This document shows positions 34,454 through 42,835 of a DNA stretch of 64,000 bases, piece by piece. The translations under genes and the position numbers were made by a program. The first letter of the stretch is position 1, and the number at the start of each line of letters is the position of its first letter. Under the pieces are notes generated by a model. It was not told the DNA's origin. It saw only the letters and a program-made list of their open reading frames with translations, and searched no databases. The stretch is from Paenibacillus glycanilyticus (GTDB lineage Bacteria > Bacillota > Bacilli > Paenibacillales > Paenibacillaceae), in the NCBI RefSeq assembly GCF_023715145.1, contig NZ_JAMBNP010000001.1, positions 868,001 through 932,000 on the forward strand. The letters are read 5' to 3'.

Positions 34454-34804
34454 TTACCCTTTCGGACGAATAACGAGTGCCGCCAGGAAGGAGAAGATAA
34501 TCGCTGCCGAAATACCGGCGCTGGTCACTTTGAAGATGCCGGAGATGACGCCAATCCAGCCGGAATTCTGCAGCTCGGTCAAAGCCCCGTGAACTAGCGC
34601 GTTGCCGAAGCTCGTAATCGGCACGGTTGCGCCGGCACCGGCAAAATCGACAAGCGGCTCATACCAGCCTAGTCCATCCACGATCGCACCCGCTACCACG
34701 AGAGTTGCCATCGTATGTGCCGGAGTAAGCTTTACAACGTCAAACAGCAGCTGGCCAACCACGCATATTGCGCCACCTACGATAAAAGCCCATAGAAATT
34801 GCAT
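34454..34804 (-). CDS. spoVAEb: Stage V sporulation protein AEb, second set
   Basis: A 116-residue membrane protein, the exact usual size of SpoVAEb, with about four helices and the conserved [21 protein letters not shown]. SpoVA proteins form the inner-membrane channel that moves calcium dipicolinate into the forming spore and out at germination. It follows spoVAD by 6 bases and ends the second spoVACDEb set. AAAGGAG precedes the ATG. Confidence 0.95.
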   Translation of the reverse strand: MQFLWAFIVGGAICVVGQLLFDVVKLTPAHTMATLVVAGAIVDGLGWYEPLVDFAGAGATVPITSFGNALVHGALTELQNSGWIGVISGIFKVTSAGISAAIIFSFLAALVIRPKG

Positions 34805-34810
34805 ATCTGG

Positions 34811-35824
34811 TTACTCCTTTCCGCCGCTGATCGCAACGGCATGTGCGATACAAGGAATGCTTTCGCCTTGCTGGAAGGAAAGCGGAGACAGCAGCGCGCC
34901 AGTCGCAACAACCAGCACACGCTTCAAATCTCCGTTCGCGATCTTCTTGAGGATATGGCCATAAGTTACAACAGCCGAGCAGCCGCAGCCGCTTCCACCC
35001 GCCTGTACCTTTTGCCGCTCCACGTCATACACCATCAGCCCGCAATCCTTAAACGTAGTGTCATTCATCGGCACGCCATCACGAATGAGAAGCTCCTTCG
35101 CCAGCGGGTGACCCACGCCGGCCAGGTCTCCGGTTACGATCAGATCATAATCCTTCGGCGTCCGGCCCGTATCGTTAAAATGAGCTTGAATCGTGTCTAC
35201 CGCCGCAGGCGCCATCGCCGCTCCCATATTAAACGGATCCTTGATTCCCAGATCGACCACCTTGCCGATCGTCGCATATTCAACGACAGGTCCGTCGCCT
35301 GATGCCGCCACAACCACGGCACCGGCACCGGTTACCGTATATTGCGCCGTTGGCGGCTTCTGGGAGCCGTATTCCGTCGGATAACGAAACTGCTTCTCCG
35401 CCGTGCAGTTATGGCTGCAGGTTCCGGCAAGCACGTATTGACCGGCACCCGAATTCACCATAAGCGACGCGATCGCAAGCGACTCCATTGAAGTAGAGCA
35501 GGCGCCAAATACGCCGATATTCGGCACGCCTAATGTTCTTGCGGCGAAGCTGTTGCTGATAATCTGATTCATCAGATCCCCGCCGACATAGAACTGCAGC
35601 TGATCCTTGGCAATCTTGGCATTGTTCAGCGCGAATTCCGAGGCTTGCTCGAGCAGCAGCCGTTCGGCTTTCTCCCAGCTTTTCTGCTGCATGTCAAGCT
35701 CCGGGTGAACCAGGTCAAAATCCGCAGCCAGCGGACCGTCGCCTTCATCCGGACCGACGACAGTAGCCGCCCCGATCAGAACCGGGCGGTTCTCAAACTT
35801 CCATGTCTGTTTTCCTTGCAGCAT
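34811..35824 (-). CDS. spoVAD: Stage V sporulation protein AD, second set
   Basis: A 337-residue thiolase-fold protein that binds dipicolinic acid at the spore inner membrane. Landmarks are [40 protein letters not shown] and [13 protein letters not shown]. The frame extends to 35899, but the start at 35824 lies 1 base after the spoVAC stop and matches the family N-terminus (MLQGKQTW). It is clearly paralogous to the copy at 36821. Confidence 0.95.
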   Translation of the reverse strand: MLQGKQTWKFENRPVLIGAATVVGPDEGDGPLAADFDLVHPELDMQQKSWEKAERLLLEQASEFALNNAKIAKDQLQFYVGGDLMNQIISNSFAARTLGVPNIGVFGACSTSMESLAIASLMVNSGAGQYVLAGTCSHNCTAEKQFRYPTEYGSQKPPTAQYTVTGAGAVVVAASGDGPVVEYATIGKVVDLGIKDPFNMGAAMAPAAVDTIQAHFNDTGRTPKDYDLIVTGDLAGVGHPLAKELLIRDGVPMNDTTFKDCGLMVYDVERQKVQAGGSGCGCSAVVTYGHILKKIANGDLKRVLVVATGALLSPLSFQQGESIPCIAHAVAISGGKE

Positions 35825-35825
35825 G

Positions 35826-36320
35826 TTAATGTGCACCACCCGTACCAAAGATAAGATGGGCAATGCCGACAAAAAATGCCGCAACGGTACCATAGACAAT
35901 AACGGAACCGGCCAGCTTGAACATATTGCCCCCTACGCCAAGCACAAGCCCTTCGCTGCGATGCTCAAGCGCGGCGGAGCACATCGAATTGGCGAATCCG
36001 GTTACCGGTACGGCTGAGCCGGCGCCGGCAAACTGGGCAATTTTGTCATATACCCCGATGCTCGTCAAGATCACGGAGATGATAATAAGCACCGCAACAG
36101 TCGGATTGCTGGCATCCTCGGGCTTCATATGCGCCAAGTGGATAAACAGCTGCTGAATCGCCTGCCCCAGCACGCAAATAGCACCGCCAATGATAAAAGC
36201 GCGAATACAATTGCCGAATATGGAACGCGACGGCTCGCGTGTCTTGGCAAAGGCTTGGTATTCCTTCGGCGACATCGACATTTTGCGGTATTTGCCGCCT
36301 CCGGCGCTTTTTACTGCCAT
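35826..36320 (-). CDS. spoVAC: Stage V sporulation protein AC, second set
   Basis: A 164-residue membrane protein, the mechanosensitive channel component of SpoVA. A polar N-terminal tail (SAGGGKYRKMSMSPKEYQAFAK) is followed by helices with GGAICVLGQAIQQLF, FAGAGSAVPVTGFANSM and EGLVLGVGGNMFKLAGSVI. AAAGGAG precedes the ATG. It opens the second set. The 150 bases before it include a terminator from the first set and an ATGTAC/GTACAT dyad (36338-36358). Confidence 0.95.
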   Translation of the reverse strand: MAVKSAGGGKYRKMSMSPKEYQAFAKTREPSRSIFGNCIRAFIIGGAICVLGQAIQQLFIHLAHMKPEDASNPTVAVLIIISVILTSIGVYDKIAQFAGAGSAVPVTGFANSMCSAALEHRSEGLVLGVGGNMFKLAGSVIVYGTVAAFFVGIAHLIFGTGGAH

Positions 36321-36337
36321 AACGCTACACTCCTTTT

Positions 36338-36358
36338 ATGTACACATGGTAAGTACAT
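36338..36358. promoter_or_regulatory. ATGTAC-N9-GTACAT dyad before second spoVAC
   Basis: A 6-base inverted repeat lies 17-38 bases upstream of the spoVAC start. I could not find a clean sigma-G or sigma-F promoter here, so its role is open. Confidence 0.3.
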
Positions 36359-36421
36359 TATTTGTCATTAGATGAAAGGATATGTATCGATGGATGATTT
36401 GATCAAGCTGGCGTTCTTGTT

Positions 36422-36457
36422 CAAAAAGCGAATAACCCCCGCTGCTGGCAGCGAGGG
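36422..36457 (-). terminator. Terminator between the two spoVA sets
   Basis: CCCTCGCTG pairs with CAGCGGGGG (one G-U) around CCAG and is followed by TTATTCGCTTTTT. It suggests the second set is not simply read through from the first. Confidence 0.7.
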
Positions 36458-36473
36458 TCTACTTGCGAGGCAT

Positions 36474-36824
36474 TTAACCTTTTGGCTTAACGAACAAGGC
36501 GGCAATAAAGGAGAAAATGATGGCCGCGGAAACGCCGGCGCTGGTAACCTTGAAGATGCCCGTAATGATGCCAATCCACCCTGTCTTCTGCATCTCATCC
36601 AAAGCGCCGTGAACCAGCGCATTCCCGAAGCTCGTGATCGGAATCGAAGCGCCGGCACCGGCAAACTTGATCAGCGGATCGTAGATGCCAACGCCGTCTC
36701 CTATAGCGCCAAGCACGACAAGCAGCGTCATCGTATGGGCAGGGGTAAGCTTAAATACGTCAAAGCAAATTTGGCCAAACACGCAGATCGCCCCGCCAAC
36801 CAGAAAAGCCCATAAAAAGATCAT
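36474..36824 (-). CDS. spoVAEb: Stage V sporulation protein AEb, first set
   Basis: A 116-residue SpoVAEb with the same length and layout as the copy at 34454, including [21 protein letters not shown]. Its ATG overlaps the spoVAD stop in ATGA, whereas the second set has a 6-base gap. It ends the first spoVACDEb set. Confidence 0.95.
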   Translation of the reverse strand: MIFLWAFLVGGAICVFGQICFDVFKLTPAHTMTLLVVLGAIGDGVGIYDPLIKFAGAGASIPITSFGNALVHGALDEMQKTGWIGIITGIFKVTSAGVSAAIIFSFIAALFVKPKG

Positions 36825-37840
36825 GTCTGCCTCACCTCATTCTCAATGGAAACCGCATGCGCAATGCATGGAATCGTCTCTCCCTGCTGATAGGAGATTG
36901 GAGATAACAAAGCGCCGGTTGCGACAACAAGAATGCGGTTCAGCTCCTTCTCTCGCATGCGCCGAAGCAAATGACCGTAGGTTACGGTGGCTGAACAGCC
37001 TGCACCGCTGGCGCCTGCTTGAACCTTTTGCTTCTCGTAGTCGTACATCATCATGCCGCAGTCCTTATAGACCGTTTGTTGAATGGGAAACTTGTTCTTC
37101 TCAAACATTTCGTTGGCAATCGCATAACCAACCTTGGATAAATCACCCGTTACAATAAGATCATAATAACCGGGCTCAATCTTAAAATCCCTGAAATGGG
37201 CTTGTATCGTATCAACCGCTGCAGGCGCCATCGCCGCGCCCATATTAAACGGATCGGTAATTCCCATATCCACAACCCGGCCCATCGTCGCCGAGGTTAC
37301 GTGGGGCCCTTTGCCTTGCTGCGTTACGATGCTCACCCCGGCTCCGGTTACGGAAAACTGGGCAGTTGGCGGCTTCTGCGAACCGTACTCCGTCGGGTAG
37401 CGGAACTGCTTCTCAGCGGTCGCGTTATGACTGCAGGCACTGGCCATGGCATACTTGGCTGAGCGTGAATTGACAAGATTGGCCGCTATGGCAAGGCTTT
37501 CCATGGAGGTCGAACAGGCGCCAAATACGCCGATATAAGGAACTTGCAGCGTTCTTGCGGCAAACGTAGAGCTTATAATCTGGTTCATCAAATCCCCGCC
37601 GACCAGGAAATTAATCGATTCCTTGGTGATCCCGGATTTCTCGATCGCCAGATTGGCCGCTTCCTCGAGCAGCATCCGCTCGGCCTTCTCCCAGCTGTCC
37701 TGACCAAGCCGGAGATCTCCGTGAACGATATCGAAATCTTGCGCAAGCGGGCCTTGTCCTTCAAACGGACCCACGATAGCCGCAGCTCCGGAAATAACCG
37801 GATTGTTATCGAAGAGCCAGCTTTGATGGCCTTTCAGCAT
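36821..37840 (-). CDS. spoVAD: Stage V sporulation protein AD, first set
   Basis: A 339-residue dipicolinate-binding thiolase-fold protein with [30 protein letters not shown] and [13 protein letters not shown]. It is paralogous to the gene at 34811 but differs throughout, so the duplication is not recent. It starts 2 bases after the spoVAC stop and overlaps spoVAEb by 4 bases. Confidence 0.95.
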   Translation of the reverse strand: MLKGHQSWLFDNNPVISGAAAIVGPFEGQGPLAQDFDIVHGDLRLGQDSWEKAERMLLEEAANLAIEKSGITKESINFLVGGDLMNQIISSTFAARTLQVPYIGVFGACSTSMESLAIAANLVNSRSAKYAMASACSHNATAEKQFRYPTEYGSQKPPTAQFSVTGAGVSIVTQQGKGPHVTSATMGRVVDMGITDPFNMGAAMAPAAVDTIQAHFRDFKIEPGYYDLIVTGDLSKVGYAIANEMFEKNKFPIQQTVYKDCGMMMYDYEKQKVQAGASGAGCSATVTYGHLLRRMREKELNRILVVATGALLSPISYQQGETIPCIAHAVSIENEVRQT

Positions 37841-37842
37841 CG

Positions 37843-38328
37843 TCAGTGACCTCCCCCGGTGGCGCCAGGATTAAAGATAAGATGTAGTATGCCAACTACA
37901 AAGGCGGCCACCACGCCAAACACAATAACGGGGCCGGAGATTTTAAACATTTTGCCGCCTACACCCAATACTAATCCTTCGCTCCTGTGCTCTATGGCCG
38001 CGGAAGACATCGTATTCGCAAACCCGGTTACCGGAACGGCTGACCCGGCCCCGGCCCATTGAGCCAATTTATCGTAGATCCCAAAGCACGTAAGTACAAC
38101 GGATATAAAGATCATAACGGCGACTGTCGGATTGCTGGCCTTCTTCTCGTCAAAGCCGGCCAAATGAACAAACATTTCCTGCACCGCTTGCCCGACAATG
38201 CAGATCGTTCCGCCAACCAGAAATGCTTTAACGCAATTGATAAGAACCGGCCTTTTAGGCTCGTGTTTCTTGGCGAGTTCCTGATACTCCTGCTGTACCG
38301 GTGTAAACTTCTTGGTTTTGCTCGACAT
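37843..38328 (-). CDS. spoVAC: Stage V sporulation protein AC, first set
   Basis: A 161-residue SpoVAC membrane channel protein with VGGTICIVGQAVQEMF, WAGAGSAVPVTGFANTM and EGLVLGVGGKMFKISGPVI. CAGGAGG precedes the ATG. It lies 24 bases downstream of the DUF421 gene and opens the first set, so both are likely expressed together in the forespore. Confidence 0.95.
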   Translation of the reverse strand: MSSKTKKFTPVQQEYQELAKKHEPKRPVLINCVKAFLVGGTICIVGQAVQEMFVHLAGFDEKKASNPTVAVMIFISVVLTCFGIYDKLAQWAGAGSAVPVTGFANTMSSAAIEHRSEGLVLGVGGKMFKISGPVIVFGVVAAFVVGILHLIFNPGATGGGH

Positions 38329-38352
38329 GATCCTTGCCTCCTGACGCTTATG

Positions 38353-39213
38353 CTAATGATGCAGCAGCGGCTTCATCTTCGTGATGACCTGCTGCATTTC
38401 TTGCGCGCATCGCTGGTACATATGCATGGCTTCCGTGTTTTTCGTCGAAAGTCCAAACAGCTCAAGATCCGCTTCTATTTTCTTCAACAAGGCATACAGC
38501 TCTGCCTTAAGCTGAGGCTGGGGCACCTTGATATGGTCATCGTAGAGGTCTACGTATAATTGGCGATAAGCATCCACCTGACCGATAAAAACATTATCGA
38601 GCGTGACGCCAATCTTCTCGAGCTCGGTCGCGAGCCATCTTCGGTTAAGACCAACCGTGGACAATGGTTCGTCCATGATTTTGCCGTCCATAATGACCGT
38701 TTGCGGTTCATGCTCCGGCGCTACCTTAATGCCAAGATGCGCAGGGGTGATCGGCTGATTCTCACGGGTCAGCAATACGCTGATATCGCCGCTCGGCTCC
38801 ATAATGGCGAACTCCACATCGGCTACGCGAAACGCGCTTTTTTTGCGCAGCTGCTCGAGCAGCTCGTCGGTCGTCAGCCGTTCCTTCTTGAGGTTGTCCT
38901 CCAGCACTTTACCGCCTTTGATCAGAACGGTTGCTTTGCTGTCAATCAGGTCTCGGGCTTTCTTGCTCTTTAGTTGAAGGAGCTCAATCCCGAAGGAAAC
39001 GGCTACCCATACGCCAAGCGAGACCAACCCCAAATACCAGGTCGCTTCCAAATCCAGCGATACATATGCGGCCAGGTTGCCGATTGATATCCCGGTAATG
39101 TATTCAAAGAACGAAAGCTGTGAGATTTGCCGCTTTCCAACGATCTTAGTCAGAATGAAAAGGACAAATATCGCCAGTATGGTACGTAGAGAAATCTCTA
39201 ACCAGTCCTGCAC
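38353..39213 (-). CDS. DUF421 (YetF-like) membrane protein with DUF1657-like tail
   Basis: A 286-residue protein with three N-terminal helices (about 8-80), the DUF421 core (FGIELLQLKSKKARDLIDSK, then VLIKGGKVLEDNL), a second DUF421 half with QPQTVIMDG-type strand, and an extra C-terminal helical tail from about 232. In the tail, a 28-residue stretch containing LELFGLSTKN is identical at 12 positions to the separate DUF1657 protein encoded next door. The start is a GTG at 39213 after AGGGGG; the longer frame to 39288 has no binding site. YetF-type genes accompany spoVA in the mobile spoVA2 operons of Bacillus. Function is unknown. Confidence 0.88.
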   Translation of the reverse strand: MQDWLEISLRTILAIFVLFILTKIVGKRQISQLSFFEYITGISIGNLAAYVSLDLEATWYLGLVSLGVWVAVSFGIELLQLKSKKARDLIDSKATVLIKGGKVLEDNLKKERLTTDELLEQLRKKSAFRVADVEFAIMEPSGDISVLLTRENQPITPAHLGIKVAPEHEPQTVIMDGKIMDEPLSTVGLNRRWLATELEKIGVTLDNVFIGQVDAYRQLYVDLYDDHIKVPQPQLKAELYALLKKIEADLELFGLSTKNTEAMHMYQRCAQEMQQVITKMKPLLHH

Positions 39214-39254
39214 AATTCGAGTCCCCCTGTCGATTATTTCTACGATATGATTAT

Positions 39255-39310
39255 TTGCCAAAAGCCTCTTGGCAACACGAATAACCATTTTCCACAGCAG
39301 GAAAATGGTT
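39255..39310 (-). other. Two hairpins in the DUF421 leader
   Basis: AACCATTTTCC (39283-39293) pairs perfectly with GGAAAATGGTT (39300-39310), and TTGCCAA (39255-39261) pairs with TTGGCAA (39269-39275). They lie in the 5' leader of the DUF421-spoVA transcript. Neither has a T tail, so they are not ordinary terminators. Confidence 0.55.
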
Positions 39311-39336
39311 CAGGCGGACATGGCGGTAATTTCCAT

Positions 39337-39366
39337 GCATGTCACAAGGGGGAGACTGCCATATTA
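39337..39366 (+). promoter_or_regulatory. Sigma-G-type promoter of DUF1657 gene
   Basis: GCATG (39337-39341), exactly 18 bases, and CATATTA (39360-39366) match the forespore sigma-G pattern GHATR-N18-CATXHTA at every defined position, with the Shine-Dalgarno about 18 bases further on. Confidence 0.7.
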
Positions 39367-39399
39367 GTTTTGTTAAAGTGCTTAAGGAGGTGTTTGGAC

Positions 39400-39606
39400 A
39401 TGACCGTAGCATCCGATGTAAAAACATGCGTTGCCTCTTTGAAGAGCGCGCAGGCAAGCCTGGAGCAATTTGCTCTGTCGACCGAAAATAAAGCAGCCAA
39501 GCAAATGTTCGAGCAGGCAGCGCAACAGACGCAATCCATCGTCGATCAAGTGGCAGGACGCGTGAAGGAGCTTGAAAGCGAAGAGCCGCAATACATCGGC
39601 TTCTAA
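39400..39606 (+). CDS. DUF1657 domain protein
   Basis: A 68-residue helical protein, MTVASDVKTCVASLKSAQAS at the N-terminus and LEQFALSTENKAAKQMF in the middle, typical of DUF1657. The family is associated with spoVA and YetF genes in spore formers; its function is unknown. The frame runs upstream to 39247, but AAGGAGG lies 9 bases before the ATG at 39400. It is transcribed away from the spoVA block from an apparent sigma-G promoter and ends at a strong terminator. Confidence 0.9.
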   Translation: MTVASDVKTCVASLKSAQASLEQFALSTENKAAKQMFEQAAQQTQSIVDQVAGRVKELESEEPQYIGF

Positions 39607-39618
39607 AAAACCGCATTT

Positions 39619-39654
39619 AAATGGCCGTGCAGATAACCTGCACGGCCATTTTTA
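39619..39654. terminator. Bidirectional terminator, DUF1657 / small peptide gene
   Basis: AAATGGCCGTGCAG pairs with CTGCACGGCCATTT around ATAAC, with T-rich tails on both strands. Confidence 0.92.
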
Positions 39655-39660
39655 TTCATT

Positions 39661-39762
39661 TCAGAAACAGAAAAACAACAAGATCACGAGAAGCACGTAA
39701 AGAACAAGAACAAAGGTCGTTAACGATGGCCGGCGGCCGTTTGGCGCGGTCATGCTTTTCAT
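39661..39762 (-). CDS. 33-residue single-pass membrane peptide
   Basis: A very short gene encoding MKSMTAPNGRRPSLTT followed by one strongly hydrophobic helix (FVLVLYVLLVILLFFCF) to the C-terminus. The ATG at 39762 has GGGGG about 10 bases upstream; another ATG at 39771 is too close to it. A terminator follows immediately. The form, a short polar N-terminus plus a C-terminal VLxxLLVILL helix, recalls small YjcZ-type spore peptides, but I cannot assign it to that family. Its position beside the spoVA/DUF1657 block fits a sporulation role. Confidence 0.6.
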   Translation of the reverse strand: MKSMTAPNGRRPSLTTFVLVLYVLLVILLFFCF

Positions 39763-39828
39763 TATTGGCATTCCCCCAATAGGCTTCTGCCAACATCGTA
39801 TGCAGCTTGGGCGGAGGCGGTTCATTTT

Positions 39829-41673
39829 TTACAAATCGATGATGATTTCTTTGCCGGACGGACTGATTGCTTTGATCCGATCCGGCTCGACGGACAAGCC
39901 AATCCGGTCACGCCATTGATCCGGACTAATCTCCTCTTCGGCGCCGGGTTCACCATAAACGGCGGAAACCAGGACATGCTTACCCGGTTTGAGCTTCGTT
40001 AAAAGCGTAGGGATGGATGTCCTTTGATGCATCAGGTTGGTGTTGGATTGAACCGAGACCAGCTCTGCACGTTCAAAGCCTTGAAGCCCCGTTATCCCGC
40101 TGCTGCCAAATCCGGTGCGGCCGATCACGCTTCCTGCTTGTGTGCTTACTTGCGGCAACGAATCGAGCGGAAGGGCGAAACCGCCTTCGGCTGCATCCAG
40201 CTCTCTAGCCGTCTCAATCCGGTGAATCCGCAAATGCCAAGGCAAGCCGGCAAGCAGGTAAGTCTTGACCGTCACATCCCGCCAAGGCTTCCACACGGAG
40301 GTCAGTACATCCCCGTCAATATGGGTTTCCTCATTTTTACGGCGAACGCGGTACAGGTTATCGCCCTCGCTTAAGGCAAGCATGGAGTCATACGCCCCCT
40401 GAGACAAGCCCCATTCTGCCCGCGGCACGCTAAAACCAAAGGATGCGGAGTATACAAACTTCTCGTATTTCGCCGATGTATGAGTATGCTCGTTTGTGCT
40501 CCGGTGGCCGGCGTTAAAGGCAGCGATATGATCCCTTTCGCCGTGTCTGCAGATCACGAGATGAGGGGCCTTCTGAACCGATATTGCCGGAAGCTCGGGA
40601 AGCGGAAGCTCTTCTGCCTGCCAGAGAGGATGATCATCCGGCAGCGCCAGCGGCAGAAAGGCTTTAAACGCCCAATAGACGGATCCCGGAGCATTATAAT
40701 TTTCTGCCATGATCAGGTTCGGATAGCTGTATCCTACCGTTAGCACGCCGTCGGATGAGAAAATCGGCTGGCTCAACCACCAGCGCAGATGGCGCAAATA
40801 AAGTCCCTTGATCACGCCAGGCTCAAACGGCTGAACGCCGGCGAATGCGTACGCGCCCCATAAGGCTCCCTGCGCAAAGCGGTAAGTCAAGCTGCGCCCG
40901 TAAGGGAGAGCCCTTCCGTCTTCGGAGAACCAGTTCGCGAATTGCCGGGCGAACACAGCGCCCCGCTCCTCGAAGCGTGCTGCCCGCTCCGGATCCTCTT
41001 CCTTCATAAGCGCCGCATAGATCAGTCCGCAGTAATGGAAGGCTAGGGGCACATAATAATCGCTGTGGCCGTTAACGCCGTCCTCGAACCAGCCGTCTTC
41101 CAGGTAAAAATCCTCAAGACGGTTCAGATTCGAATCCAGCTGATCCTTCGCGTACGGCAGCCCAAGCTTATGGAAACCCACATTGACGAGCACATGGAAG
41201 AACAGCCAGTTGCAATCATGCGATTTGTGACTGTTAATCTGGTTCAGCCAATCATAGAAACGCTGCTTCGCGCGATCGCTCAGCGGCTCCCACAAACGTT
41301 GCGGAGCAATGGCTAACGCAAGTCCAAGCGAAGCCATCTCCACAAGTCGCTGATCGTAATCCGCTACCTTCCCCCAATATTCCGCGTGCGCGGGATCGGT
41401 CCCGTTCGTAATGCCTTTCAGCACTAACTGCAGCAGCTCCTCATCAACCTTACCGCTTCCTGCCGCCAGGGGCGCCAGCCCCCATATGATGCGCGAGAAG
41501 CCCTCCATTTGGGCGACATCCGGAGACTGGCCCGCACCTGAACCGTTCAGGCCAAGGCGTGCTCCCCCTGCGGAATAGTACGGCAGGAGCGGCTTCGTCA
41601 GCTGGCTGAACGCCAGCTCCAGATCCGCTTTGGTGCGCAGCGGGTTAGCTGCGATCGGCGACTTTACTCCCAT
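39829..41673 (-). CDS. DUF2264 domain protein
   Basis: A 614-residue protein without signal peptide. The first two thirds look like an alpha/alpha-barrel (MEGFSRIIWGLAPLA, HDCNWLFFHVLVNVG, DGWFEDGVNGHSDYYVPLAFHYCGLIYA), as in DUF2264, a group that accompanies polysaccharide lyases and uronyl hydrolases. The last third is beta-rich. Its catalytic function is unproven. It overlaps the end of the GH88 gene by 10 bases and is the last gene of the catabolic unit. Confidence 0.88.
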   Translation of the reverse strand: MGVKSPIAANPLRTKADLELAFSQLTKPLLPYYSAGGARLGLNGSGAGQSPDVAQMEGFSRIIWGLAPLAAGSGKVDEELLQLVLKGITNGTDPAHAEYWGKVADYDQRLVEMASLGLALAIAPQRLWEPLSDRAKQRFYDWLNQINSHKSHDCNWLFFHVLVNVGFHKLGLPYAKDQLDSNLNRLEDFYLEDGWFEDGVNGHSDYYVPLAFHYCGLIYAALMKEEDPERAARFEERGAVFARQFANWFSEDGRALPYGRSLTYRFAQGALWGAYAFAGVQPFEPGVIKGLYLRHLRWWLSQPIFSSDGVLTVGYSYPNLIMAENYNAPGSVYWAFKAFLPLALPDDHPLWQAEELPLPELPAISVQKAPHLVICRHGERDHIAAFNAGHRSTNEHTHTSAKYEKFVYSASFGFSVPRAEWGLSQGAYDSMLALSEGDNLYRVRRKNEETHIDGDVLTSVWKPWRDVTVKTYLLAGLPWHLRIHRIETARELDAAEGGFALPLDSLPQVSTQAGSVIGRTGFGSSGITGLQGFERAELVSVQSNTNLMHQRTSIPTLLTKLKPGKHVLVSAVYGEPGAEEEISPDQWRDRIGLSVEPDRIKAISPSGKEIIIDL

Positions 41674-42821
41674 GGAATAGTGACGCCTCCTCTAAGGCGA
41701 GCAAGACCCTCCACAAAGAAATAATCGCCGTAAATGAGCGGCACATCCATATTTTTGCGTTCCGGGTAATGACTTGTTCCGTGCAGAATAAGACCTTCTT
41801 CGCCATCCTGGTCAAACGAGCCGTAGTTCTGGTACAAGGACTTCAGAATCCGCTCCCCGGCGTTGCGGTAGCCGGACGCTTCCTCTGCCGGCACCAGCTC
41901 GGCCAGCAGCAGCAAGCCGCATGCGGCACATGCACCTGCGGAAGAATCTCGAAGCCATTTTGTCTCCTCCGGCGCGCGGAAATCCCATACCGGCACGCTG
42001 TCCTCCGGCAGCTGAGACAGGAAGAAATGCGATACTTGCTTGGCCGCATCCAAAAACTCTTGCCGGTCCGTATGTTTAGCTGCCAGCGTCAGTCCGTATA
42101 CCGCCCACGCCGTTCCGCGGGACCAGGCAGACTCCGGTCCAAAGCCTTGGCCGCCGATATATTCAGCCACTTCGCCGGATTGCGGATCAAAGCGGACGAT
42201 ATGGCGAACCGATCCGTCCTTGCGGATAAAGTGCTTCAACACCGTGTCCATATGCGCTTCGGCCAGATGGATGTATCTGGAGTCGCCTGTCTCGCGGGCT
42301 GCCCAATGCAGCAGCGGCACGTTCATCGCGCAGTCGATAATCGCCCAGCCGCTGTTGTCCTCCCCTTCGCTCCAAGGATTCCAAGCGCGGATAAAATTGC
42401 CCTTCAGGTTAAAGCGTCCCATCAGATAGTTCGCTGCTTTGAGCGCTCTTCTGCGGGATGCTTCTCCGCCGTTCAGTTTATAATTGATGACGCTCGTCAG
42501 CGTCCACATAAACCCGATGTCATGATCCAGACGGTCATAACCGTCCAGAACCTCGTCCAGCTTCAGCTCGCACTCTTCAGCGATTTGGCGGAAGGGCAAA
42601 TTGGCGTCCCCCGCTCCCTCATGAAGCAGCCACAAGAGACCCGGCCAGAAGCCGGCTGTCCACCAATGGGGAGCTTCAAGCACATACGTGCCGCCTTGGC
42701 TGGCATGAGGGAACCCCGCGCCAATTCGGGCGCTTGTCCGCAGCACCTTGCTCACCGTTTGTTCCCAAGCTTCGTTAACCCATGGAGCGGCTTCAATCTG
42801 ACTTGCGGCAGTTATGTTCAT
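41664..42821 (-). CDS. Unsaturated uronyl hydrolase, GH88
   Basis: A 385-residue alpha6/alpha6-barrel enzyme that removes the 4,5-unsaturated uronic acid left by polysaccharide lyases, by hydrating the double bond. Candidate catalytic Asp101 (RLDHDIGFMW) and Asp163 (WAIIDCAMN) are 62 apart, close to the spacing in the Bacillus enzyme UGL. No signal peptide is present, so it works in the cytoplasm on imported sugars. GGTGG precedes the ATG and it lies 14 bases after the lyase gene. Confidence 0.92.
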   Translation of the reverse strand: MNITAASQIEAAPWVNEAWEQTVSKVLRTSARIGAGFPHASQGGTYVLEAPHWWTAGFWPGLLWLLHEGAGDANLPFRQIAEECELKLDEVLDGYDRLDHDIGFMWTLTSVINYKLNGGEASRRRALKAANYLMGRFNLKGNFIRAWNPWSEGEDNSGWAIIDCAMNVPLLHWAARETGDSRYIHLAEAHMDTVLKHFIRKDGSVRHIVRFDPQSGEVAEYIGGQGFGPESAWSRGTAWAVYGLTLAAKHTDRQEFLDAAKQVSHFFLSQLPEDSVPVWDFRAPEETKWLRDSSAGACAACGLLLLAELVPAEEASGYRNAGERILKSLYQNYGSFDQDGEEGLILHGTSHYPERKNMDVPLIYGDYFFVEGLARLRGGVTIPWE

Positions 42822-42835
42822 CGTTCGGATTCCAC

